Assembly: GCA_937893675.1 (NCBI GenBank)
Contig: CALBGI010000019.1
Span: forward strand, 1 to 9,355
Direction of reading: 5' to 3'
From: an uncultured Blautia sp.
GTDB taxonomy: Bacteria > Bacillota > Clostridia > Lachnospirales > Lachnospiraceae
DNA: 9,355 bases
A model generated the notes under the pieces. The model worked only from the letters and a program-made list of their open reading frames with translations. It ran no database searches and had not been told where the DNA came from. Made by a program: the position numbers and the translations under genes. Below are positions 1-5,576 of this stretch, piece by piece. Positions within the stretch are counted from its first letter, which is position 1. The number at the start of each line of letters is the position of its first letter.

Positions 1-380
1 ATATTCTCCGGGCGCTTGCCCCAGCGCACTTCCTGGAAGGCCCGCTCTTTCTGCTTAGGGCTGAGTTTTTCGGCCTGTCCGGCAAAGAGCGCCACCACCT
101 CCGGCCCGCAGCAGCGGGCAGCGGTGAGCAGCAGAGGCTGTTCCTCTGCCAGACTGGGATCGGCTCCATGCTCCATCAGAAAGTGGATCATGGACACATC
201 ATTCCTAAAAACTGCGATCTCCAGCGGCATCAGTTTGATATACTCACTGAGCTGGATGGGAACCCCCAGATCCAACCCGCCTTGAAGCATTGCTTCCAGC
301 TTGAGAATATCGTGTTCATAAATAGCGGCAGCCGTTTCTGGGAGTGTCTCCCAACGGCCAATATATGCAATTTGGTACAT
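1..380 (-). CDS. Ankyrin-repeat protein, N-terminal part (runs off the left edge)
   Basis: An open frame starts at ATG 380-378 and stays open for 126 codons to the window edge, so the C-terminus is missing. Residues about 48-75 have the ankyrin pattern: a short helix with LEIAVFRNDV, a second helix with MIHFLMEHGADPSL, then a new repeat starting near LLLTAARC. The N-terminal 40 residues (YIGRWETLPE...) look like a degenerate first repeat. Ankyrin repeats bind other proteins; in bacteria, single-domain ankyrin proteins are common immunity partners of secreted or contact-dependent toxins, and this one closes an operon containing an Imm17-like gene. The ribosome binding site (AGTAGGTG) overlaps the TAG stop of the preceding small gene at 388-390, supporting translational coupling. 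The ankyrin call is firm; the immunity role is inferred from context only. Confidence 0.85.
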   Translation of the reverse strand, partial: MYQIAYIGRWETLPETAAAIYEHDILKLEAMLQGGLDLGVPIQLSEYIKLMPLEIAVFRNDVSMIHFLMEHGADPSLAEEQPLLLTAARCCGPEVVALFAGQAEKLSPKQKERAFQEVRWGKRPEN

Positions 381-387
381 AAGGCAC

Positions 388-596
388 CTACTTTCGTTGT
401 TGTTTCACTTGATATGGTATCGTCCGGCCCAGCACCCGGCCCTTACCAACGGCATTGGCTCCCTCATAGATTAAGAACTCCACATTGTTTTCCAGCAGGC
501 GGAGTCAATGGTGGTTTCCTTGACGGCCAGATTCTCAAAATCCATGGCGTCCAGCTTCCCGGCGACCTGTGGGGTACACATGAACCAGGTGCTCAC
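388..596 (-). pseudogene. Small unrecognised gene of about 69 codons, broken by a one-base frameshift
   Basis: A GTG start at 596-594 overlaps the TGA of the preceding gene in a GTGA arrangement and has GGAG five bases upstream. The frame reads MSTWFMCTPQVAGKLDAMDF... for 41 codons to a TAA at 471-473. The adjoining frame, beginning around 504, continues with LLENNVEFLIYEGANAVG and a basic tail (VKQQRK) to a TAG at 388-390, exactly where the next gene's ribosome binding site lies. Adding one base near 504-507 joins the two into one product of about 69 residues, which fills the gap between its neighbours. I do not recognise the family. The break could be real decay or a sequencing or assembly error; alternatively only the 41-codon peptide is made. 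Confidence 0.6.
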
Positions 597-1135
597 GCCA
601 ACTCCGCGTCCAAAATTTGGACTTGTTTTCCTTTCTCGTCCACATAGTAAAGCGCAATATAGTCAATGCCATCCCGCTTGACCTGCTCCCATGGCATCCG
701 CTCACCGCTAATCAATTCCACGGTATCTGCCTCGTCCGGGTCAAAATCTTCTTTTTCGTCCTCATAATCAATGCTGTAGCCCAGCTCCAGTACCAGCTTG
801 GAGGCAGGAATTTCATACCGCTTGAGAGAACGATGTTCCAGCTCATCCAGAGTATGTTCATCACAGAACAGATTATTATAACCATGCCGCCCGCCATCGA
901 AAATGACGAACTCCTCGCCGGTCTCTGGGTCACGGGCTGCCACCAGTCCGGGGGCCTCGGCGCTATCTACAATATAGGATTGAGGCTCTCCCTTTACCGC
1001 GAGCAAATCTCCGTAATACCACACTTCCAGAAGTTCGTTTCCAGTGGTGGAACACAAAATCACGGTGGGCAGACGCTTCTCTGCCCATTCTTTCACATGG
1101 CCGGTGAGCCAGGTGGGATATTTTTCAGTCATCAC
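593..1135 (-). CDS. Unrecognised 180-aa acidic cytoplasmic protein in the immunity-type operon
   Basis: The frame starts with GTG at 1135-1133 (AGGAG ten bases upstream), or with the ATG at 1132, giving 179-180 residues. There is no signal peptide or membrane segment, so it is probably cytoplasmic. The N-terminal half is mixed beta and alpha with a notable patch around residues 68-92 (ARDPETGEEFVIFDGG, then RHGYNNLFCDEHT). Residues about 122-140 form a very acidic stretch (YEDEKEDFDPDEADTVEL). I cannot assign a family with confidence. It lies 13 bp after an Imm17-like gene and overlaps the next small gene by four bases, so it belongs to the same transcript. Size, acidity and position fit a toxin-neutralising immunity protein, but that is inference from neighbours. 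Confidence 0.8.
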   Translation of the reverse strand: MMTEKYPTWLTGHVKEWAEKRLPTVILCSTTGNELLEVWYYGDLLAVKGEPQSYIVDSAEAPGLVAARDPETGEEFVIFDGGRHGYNNLFCDEHTLDELEHRSLKRYEIPASKLVLELGYSIDYEDEKEDFDPDEADTVELISGERMPWEQVKRDGIDYIALYYVDEKGKQVQILDAELA

Positions 1136-1148
1136 AGATTTTCTTCTC

Positions 1149-1382
1149 CTATTTCAATCTAAGCACAAAGCCCCAAATGCTCACCACGATTAAAAGGACA
1201 CCCAGCAGGAAGAAAACCACCCGCCGGTATCCTCTGCTGTGACGGTGCACATCCGGCGTACCGGTAGGATCGCAGAGCCAGTTCCAGTTGCGGATCGCTC
1301 CAATCAAAATCACGGCGCCGATGATTACGGAGGCAATATACCAATATTCCTGCAAAAATGCTGTGATCCGCTCACTGTTCAT
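1149..1382 (-). CDS. Imm17-like two-helix membrane immunity protein
   Basis: This 77-aa protein starts at ATG 1382-1380 behind a strong AAGGAGG that overlaps the TAA stop of the upstream gene (1395-1397). It has two hydrophobic segments, residues about 14-31 (IASVIIGAVILIGAI) and 54-73 (VVFFLLGVLLIVVSIWGF). They are joined by a loop with the motif NWNWLCDP, a His/Arg-rich stretch and GYRR just before the second helix. Length, two-helix layout, the GAI-x-NWNW motif after helix 1 and a glycine early in helix 2 match what I remember of the Imm17 family, predicted inner-membrane immunity proteins of polymorphic toxin systems. No toxin gene is visible in the window. The alternative is an unrelated small membrane protein; operon context favours Imm17. 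Confidence 0.72.
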   Translation of the reverse strand: MNSERITAFLQEYWYIASVIIGAVILIGAIRNWNWLCDPTGTPDVHRHSRGYRRVVFFLLGVLLIVVSIWGFVLRLK

Positions 1383-1394
1383 TCAGGATCCTCC

Positions 1395-2777
1395 TTACGC
1401 AAATATCTTTTGGTACTTCTCTCTTAATTCTTCTGGGGCCGCTTTGATGACCTTGCTGCCGCCGTTCTGGGAATCCTTTCCCCAGATGGCCCAGAGCAGG
1501 CTCTGCCAGGCGATAGCCTGGAATTTTGCATCCTTTCTCTCATCCGGCAGAAGATAGTCGGGAAATCGGCGCTTAACTGCCAGCAAAGCGTCCAGACTTT
1601 CGACATTGGCAATCAAGCTGCGAAATTCCCTGGCAGGCTCCAGCCACTGCATAGATAATGCGCCCCGCACCAGCACGCCCAATGTCCACAGCCTGAAACC
1701 GAACTTGCGGATAAAGGCGTGGAGGAATTTTTCTTGTAAGGAAGAGTGCTCATCATCGCATAAATCCAGATACTCTGCCACCAGCGGTGCCCATTGTTCT
1801 CCTTCCAGCCCCAGGGCAAACACGGCGAAGGTTCCGGGCATGGCGCAGGCTTCATCGGGGAGGTTGGTATACCATTCATACTCCCGCATGGCCAGTCGTG
1901 CATACCGCTCAATACCAACGTGTAATTTAGGATATTGGACGGCACAGGCAAAGAGCTGATTAACTCCCTTTTTAGGAAGTCCGGGAATGGGCAGATAGAG
2001 TTTCTCCTTTCCACGGAACTCCACCGAATAACTGTGGGGAAATTCCTCCTGCTCCAGCACCGCGCACAGGTAGTCCAGGATTTCAGTATAGCACTCCTCT
2101 GTGGAATCCCTGGCAGTGATACGGATAGTGGCGAAAACGTCGTTGGCCGAGGCTGTCAGATACTTTGTCTTTCTCTTTTGCATGTCAGGCGGCAGTTTGC
2201 CGCTGCCACCCGTTTTCAGTTCCTTTACCATGTCCGGGCGAATCTGGGAAACCAGGCCAAGAATATGCTCCGTGGTGAGAGATTCAAAACTCTGCCCATA
2301 CACAGTGTGGCAGACCGCCACATAGCAGGCAAAGCGCAGCAGCCCTTCGTCCACATCCTCCGGGCGCAATTCCGGCCACACCGTACAGGGCGGAAAGACT
2401 GTAAACCCATCTTCACGCTCTCCCACAAGGAAGTACCGTTCCTGCACCTGCTTTTCTATGTACTTCTCCAACTGATAGCGAATCTCTTCCCAGCCCGCCA
2501 ACCGCCGCAGGGCATCGCAGAATACAGCCGCCTCCTTGTAGGGAAATCCCTTCAGCGGCAGACGAAGCAGATACCGTTCCAGCAGCTGACTGGGAAGGAA
2601 GGGCGTTCCGCTTCGACTCCGAACGACCACCGGGGAGCCGGAATGGTTTTCTTTTGCGGTTCCATCCAACACATCCTGGATGCAAAGATCCGCCTCTGCC
2701 AATACCTTAGAATCCGTATCCGGTTTATGGATCAGATAATAACGGCCATTTACGCCGTCGCGTTTTGGTAAGCTCAT
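1395..2777 (-). CDS. Large 460-aa uncharacterised protein, DUF6138-like
   Basis: The frame is open from further upstream, but the start with proper signals is ATG 2777-2775, preceded by AGGAGAGGGGG and 14 bp after the preceding stop; the upstream extension overlaps that gene and is not protein-like. The product is a soluble, mostly helical protein with no signal peptide or transmembrane segment. Distinctive stretches include RFACYVAVCHTVYG (residues about 165-180), KYLTASANDVFATIRI (about 225-240), ERYARLAMREYEWY (about 305-320) followed by CAMPGTFAVFALGL, and a Trp-rich C-terminus (AWQSLLWAIWGKD). From memory these resemble DUF6138, a family of unknown function; I could not check this. It sits between a zinc-ribbon gene and an Imm17-like gene in one tight operon. 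Helical HEAT-like folds occur in immunity proteins, but no activity can be read from the sequence. Confidence 0.8.
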   Translation of the reverse strand: MSLPKRDGVNGRYYLIHKPDTDSKVLAEADLCIQDVLDGTAKENHSGSPVVVRSRSGTPFLPSQLLERYLLRLPLKGFPYKEAAVFCDALRRLAGWEEIRYQLEKYIEKQVQERYFLVGEREDGFTVFPPCTVWPELRPEDVDEGLLRFACYVAVCHTVYGQSFESLTTEHILGLVSQIRPDMVKELKTGGSGKLPPDMQKRKTKYLTASANDVFATIRITARDSTEECYTEILDYLCAVLEQEEFPHSYSVEFRGKEKLYLPIPGLPKKGVNQLFACAVQYPKLHVGIERYARLAMREYEWYTNLPDEACAMPGTFAVFALGLEGEQWAPLVAEYLDLCDDEHSSLQEKFLHAFIRKFGFRLWTLGVLVRGALSMQWLEPAREFRSLIANVESLDALLAVKRRFPDYLLPDERKDAKFQAIAWQSLLWAIWGKDSQNGGSKVIKAAPEELREKYQKIFA

Positions 2778-2791
2778 AGCCCCCTCTCCTC

Positions 2792-3911
2792 TCAGGTCTG
2801 CTGATGCTGCATGGATACAATCTGGCAGTCCGGGCAGAACTCCACATAGAGCGTTCCCTCTGTGCCGTCCATCAAGGTATCCCACTGGATCTGAGCCAGA
2901 TATTTCATGGGTTTTCCGCAGTGGGGGCAGGCAGTATATTCCCAGTCCTGCACCCAGTTGGCAAAGCCGCCAATCGTATTCACATCCTCACAAGCGGCGC
3001 CGTAGAACAGCGGAACGGGCGTTTTCCCTAATACGAAAGAATTTTCGGTAAGAGCCTTATAGTCCTCTTCCCGGACATAACAGTCCATCTTCCCTGCCCC
3101 GTCAAAAAGTTCTGACGGAACGATCTCCACTCCGCCGTCCAGAGTAAATCGGTTAAATGCAGGCTCTTTCAGAAATCCCACGCAGTTGGGGCAGCAGGCA
3201 GCGGTAAGAATGCCATTCAGTCCCAGGAACTTCAGCCTCTCATCCCGGCCATCCAGCACCAGCATATCCACCATACGCCCGCCGCAGTGGGGGCAGATAT
3301 CCTCCCGTGCCTGCCCGATGCGGACGGGAGATACTTCACCGGCTGCTCCCTCCCTTGACCATGGGGTAACAGGTGTCAAAGTTGAGCTGTGCCCGTTGCC
3401 CCTCCTTATCAAAGGTCCATCCGCCGCACTGGGCATAAACGGACGGGTCCACATAGAGTTTCCTTCGCCAGGGGCGCGGATTTCTATCCAGTTCCAACAG
3501 CGTTTCCAATGCCCGATCATCTCCCTGCATGGCAAGACAGCACATCAGGTTAGATGCTTCGCCGGAATCCTCTGTGGACAGCAAAGCAGAAATCAGGCCG
3601 TCCCGTACATCCTCTGGGGCACGGTAATAAAGCTCTGAGGGATAGAACACCTCTGCGGCCAGCGCCGCCCGCTGAATCTCCGGGGTAATGGCATTCCGAT
3701 AACCAAACAGATGCCAGAAGTCGGTACATTCCGGCTCCTCCATATCTGCCAGCCGTTGGATATTCTGAATCAGACGCTTCTGTTTTTCTGCGATTTGTTC
3801 CGGCGTCCAGGCAAGCGCAGCATTGCGATCCTGTTCGCACTTGCATTTCCAGCACAACCCGTCATAGCCCAAAGGTGTCCCACAGCTGGGACAGGTATAT
3901 TTCAGACGCAT
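2792..3911 (-). pseudogene. Zinc-ribbon protein of about 372 aa, split by a one-base frameshift
   Basis: The first frame starts at ATG 3911-3909 (AAAGGAG nine bases upstream) and runs 191 codons to a TGA at 3336-3338. The second frame overlaps it and continues to a TGA at 2792-2794. Removing one G from the GGGAGGGAG run near 3346-3354 joins them as ...YPMVKGG-AAGEVSPVRIG..., about 372 residues, with total length consistent with one extra base. The joined protein has an N-terminal cysteine cluster (CPSC, then CWKCKC, residues 7-25), a helical middle region, and two C-terminal CPHCG...CP(N/D)C zinc ribbons. The final one (CPHCGKPM ... GTLYVEFCPDC) recalls the C-terminus of YwqG/DUF1963-like proteins. 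It opens the immunity-type operon, 14 bp before the DUF6138-like gene. Function unknown. The error sits in a G-rich run, so a sequencing artefact is possible. Confidence 0.75.
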
Positions 3912-3935
3912 ACTTTCATACTCCTTTCATGCAAT

Positions 3936-3962
3936 CAAGAAAGAAGCTCGCCCGCGAGCTTC
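3936..3962 (-). terminator. Rho-independent terminator just upstream of the left operon
   Basis: On the minus strand, GAAGCTCG - CGGG - CGAGCTTC (3962 down to 3943) is a perfect 8-bp hairpin followed by TTTCTTG. It lies only about 25 bp before the start of the 3911 gene, leaving no room for a separate promoter. The left operon is therefore either read through this terminator (attenuation) or was joined here to the end of a foreign segment. Confidence 0.7.
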
Positions 3963-3969
3963 TCCTCCT

Positions 3970-4008
3970 GCGGCGGGTCGCTTCTGCGACAAAATTCCTC
4001 TCCGCCGC
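3970..4008 (-). other. Nested hairpin in the structured intergenic region
   Basis: Seven-base GC arms at 3970-3976 (GCGGCGG on the plus strand) and 4002-4008 (CCGCCGC) pair with each other. Inside them, directly next to one arm, sits a second hairpin: GTCGC (3977-3981) and GCGAC (3986-3990) with a four-base loop. An 11-base AU-rich single strand completes the interior. The nesting suggests a folded RNA rather than a protein-coding segment. Confidence 0.55.
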
Positions 4009-4028
4009 ATGGCGATCCTCGCGAAGCG

Positions 4029-4065
4029 TTTTTTATTTCATAGGACCTTCCTATGCAATAAAAAA
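4029..4065. terminator. Bidirectional rho-independent terminator
   Basis: TTTTTTATT (4029-4037) pairs exactly with AATAAAAAA (4057-4065). After one mismatch (4038/4056), CATAGGA (4039-4045) pairs with TCCTATG (4049-4055) around a 3-base loop. An A/T-flanked hairpin of this symmetry can stop transcription on both strands. For minus-strand transcripts it would end an RNA starting near 4319. Confidence 0.75.
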
Positions 4066-4221
4066 GTCCCACGCCACACTGTCATAGAGACAGACTGACG
4101 CAGGACATGAAGAGGCCGCGTTGAAGGACCCGCATCTGCCAGCAGATGTAGTCGCTTCAACAACCAAAATATTTTTTTCGTATCTTAAAGCAGCAAATTG
4201 CTGTCCAATATATCGATTCAT
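4051..4221 (-). CDS. Doubtful small ORF (56 codons) inside the structured intergenic region
   Basis: The ATG at 4221-4219 has AAGGG seven bases upstream and begins MNRYIGQQFAALRYEKNILV, which looks protein-like for about 20 residues. The rest (SAGRCGSFNAASSCPAS...) reads through a strong hairpin at 4120-4161 and ends inside the terminator at 4029-4065, so its codons may be dictated by RNA structure. It could be a leader peptide controlling a downstream structure, the remains of a mobile-element gene, or not translated. I do not recognise it. Confidence 0.22.
   Translation of the reverse strand: MNRYIGQQFAALRYEKNILVVEATTSAGRCGSFNAASSCPASVCLYDSVAWDFFIA
4120..4161 (-). other. Long interrupted hairpin in the structured intergenic region
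   Basis: GTTGAAG (4120-4126) pairs with CTTCAAC (4155-4161), GAC (4127-4129) with GTC (4151-4153), and CATCTG (4133-4138) with CAGATG (4143-4148) around the loop CCAG. That is 16 pairs with small internal loops. A smaller hairpin, CTGTC/GACAG with a 5-base loop, lies next to it at 4079-4093. Confidence 0.55.
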
Positions 4222-4262
4222 CGCAGCACCCTTTTGTTTACATAGCATTATTTTTTATTACG

Positions 4263-4292
4263 CCGGATTTTCGCGGTATACGCGAAAACCGG
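4263..4292. repeat. Inverted repeat, 12-bp stem with one bulge
   Basis: CCGG-a-TTTTCGCG (4263-4275) pairs with CGCGAAAACCGG (4281-4292) around GTATA, with a single unpaired A. It lies between the promoter candidate at 4326-4334 and the small ORF start at 4221, so it would fall in the 5' end of the transcript. It may be an RNA hairpin or a DNA operator. Confidence 0.6.
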
Positions 4293-4301
4293 TATGCGCA
4301 A

Positions 4302-4334
4302 TGATATAATGCCTGTTTTGCAGCCATTATATCA
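4302..4334 (-). promoter_or_regulatory. Dyad containing extended -10 promoter candidates in both directions
   Basis: TGATATAATG (4302-4311) and CATTATATCA (4325-4334) are perfect 10-base inverted repeats separated by 13 bases. Each arm contains TGATATAAT, an extended -10 consensus (TGnTATAAT), one reading on each strand. On the minus strand the -10 is 4331-4326, with only a poor -35, as is usual for extended -10 promoters. Minus-strand transcription would start near 4319 and enter the hairpin series; plus-strand transcription would head toward the 3' end of the hydrolase gene. The symmetry also suits a dimeric repressor. Confidence 0.45.
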
Positions 4335-4420
4335 CATATTGTTTTATTCAGAAATATTTTTCTTACAGCTTTAGCCCGATGAAAAAGATCAGAAGAATAA
4401 ATTTTATCTCCTAATCCGTT

Positions 4421-5014
4421 CTATTTCTTGATCCAATCAGAAAGAAACTCCATCTGCTCTTTCGTATGAAACCAATGCTCCCCGTTTTCCATAACCGTAA
4501 GTGCTGCTCCGATTCTATCTGCAAACGCAGATATTGTTTCATAGGATGTCAGGCTATCCTTTTCTCCATATAGAATGTTCGTTGGAACGGTCCAGGCAAC
4601 AGGATGCTCCCTCACATAACAAAGATACTCCCAGGAAAGTGTTTCTCCAAAGGATGTCGGGATTTCTTTCTGCTTCTGCAGGTCATCTTCAGTCACATTT
4701 GCCCACTGCATCATATTCTGAATCAAGCTTTCCATATCTACAACCGGAGAAATAAAGTATGCCTTCTCTATTTTTCTGTCTGCCAAAGCACTCATAGTAA
4801 AGAAAGCACCAATGCTGTTTGCAATTATTGTTACCGATTTATATGCTCCGCATAGATGATCAAACAATTCCGGGAACTCTTTTTTCGCTTCCCAAGGCGA
4901 CTGTGAAAAATAGTCAAAACCAACTACATCATATTCCTTAAAGAGCGCTTTATAATACTCTGCCTCTTTCGGATTTCCGCCTTTACCATGTATATACAAA
5001 ATTGCCTTTTCCAT
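4421..5014 (-). CDS. Small alpha/beta hydrolase
   Basis: The 197-aa product starts at ATG 5014-5012 behind AGAGGA, 24 bp after the TfoX-like gene, so the two are probably co-transcribed. It has the alpha/beta hydrolase outline: strand 1 plus oxyanion loop (ILYIHGKGGNP, residues 5-15), a nucleophile elbow IIANSIGAFF (residues 63-72, Ser67 in an A-N-S-I-G version of GxSxG), the acid at Asp153 in LYGEKDSL, and the histidine in NGEHWFHT (His180, or His183). There is no signal peptide or membrane segment, so it acts in the cytoplasm. The substrate cannot be deduced; such proteins may be esterases or peptidases. The triad is complete, so it is probably active. No clear terminator follows before the structured region at 4302-4334. 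Confidence 0.85.
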   Translation of the reverse strand: MEKAILYIHGKGGNPKEAEYYKALFKEYDVVGFDYFSQSPWEAKKEFPELFDHLCGAYKSVTIIANSIGAFFTMSALADRKIEKAYFISPVVDMESLIQNMMQWANVTEDDLQKQKEIPTSFGETLSWEYLCYVREHPVAWTVPTNILYGEKDSLTSYETISAFADRIGAALTVMENGEHWFHTKEQMEFLSDWIKK

Positions 5015-5038
5015 TTATCTGTTTCCTCTTTGCAATAC

Positions 5039-5359
5039 CTATTTTTTCTTTTTTGGTTTGGGCAGCGGCAGTTCATCATACATCGCGTGGAACAATCCTG
5101 TCAAACACTCTTTCTGATCAACCTCCTCTACCAGAAGCATCTCTTTTGCACCCTCATAAGGTACTTCATATACTGGATCTGCCATATAGGCAATTGCTGA
5201 CTTTGTAGGTTTTACAAGCAGTCTGTTATCATAGATGCCTCCTACAATCTTACCGCGATAATAAAGAATAAATTCTCCCATCATCGCCCGATATGTAATT
5301 TCATCCAATTCAGACAGCTGCTCTAAAATAAATTGTAAATAATTTTTGCTTGATGCCAT
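5039..5359 (-). CDS. TfoX N-terminal-domain protein
   Basis: This 106-aa protein matches the TfoX/Sxy N-terminal domain: a first helix ASSKNYLQFILEQLSEL, then ITYRAMMGEFILYYRGKIVGGIYDNRLLVKPT (positions about 21-52, key residues MMGE, YYRGK and GGIYD), and PYEGAKEMLLVEEV near residues 70-82. It ends in a lysine tail (KPKKKK). The family's C-terminal helix-hairpin domain is absent, as in most clostridial stand-alone versions. TfoX/Sxy controls competence in gamma-proteobacteria; the role of the short Firmicute form is unknown. Two adjacent ATGs exist (5362 and 5359). I chose 5359 because GAGG is then six bases upstream. The TGA of a truncated DUF3795 gene directly abuts the first ATG, so that relic now supplies the ribosome binding site and possible translational coupling. 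Confidence 0.87.
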   Translation of the reverse strand: MASSKNYLQFILEQLSELDEITYRAMMGEFILYYRGKIVGGIYDNRLLVKPTKSAIAYMADPVYEVPYEGAKEMLLVEEVDQKECLTGLFHAMYDELPLPKPKKKK

Positions 5360-5362
5360 CAT

Positions 5363-5512
5363 TCACCTCAAATTAAAAATAGGAGCATTATTTAACTCAG
5401 CCCATAACTTCGCAGTCTTTTCACGCAATACTACTGGATCATTGTTAATTGTTGCAAGATATGCGTCGCATTTTTCACAATCCAACCCACAATACGCAAT
5501 CAAATCTCTCAT
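5363..5512 (-). pseudogene. Truncated DUF3795 gene (49 codons left)
   Basis: ATG 5512-5510 is preceded by GGAGGTGATC, a near-perfect ribosome binding site. The frame reads MRDLIAYCGLDCEKCDAYLA, then EKTAKLWAELNNAPI, the typical N-terminus of DUF3795 proteins with the metal-type cysteines at 8, 12 and 15. It then runs into FNLR and a TGA at 5363-5365. Family members are usually about twice this length, with further cysteines after the NNAPI position, so the C-terminal half appears deleted. The break falls immediately before the TfoX-like gene, as if a deletion fused the two. The short peptide may still be translated, but it lacks the remaining cysteines. Confidence 0.72.
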
Positions 5513-5576
5513 AAATGATCACCTCCAAAACTCCCTTTTTTCATCAGGTAAACTGGATTTTTTAATTATAACCATG

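Noticed and set aside
617..1162. Plus-strand ORF of 181 codons
   Set aside because: It lies antisense to the 180-aa minus-strand gene, which has proper start signals and operon spacing; no ribosome binding site or plausible protein character on the plus strand.
1935..2771. Plus-strand ORF of 278 codons
   Set aside because: Fully antisense to the DUF6138-like gene; a shadow frame in GC-rich coding DNA without a family-like sequence.
2778..2885. Upstream extension of the DUF6138-like gene
   Set aside because: It overlaps the zinc-ribbon gene in another frame; a strong ribosome binding site precedes the ATG at 2777.
3936..4334. CRISPR array or insertion-sequence copy
   Set aside because: The hairpins differ from one another in sequence and spacing, so they are not direct repeats; no transposase or flanking target duplication is visible.
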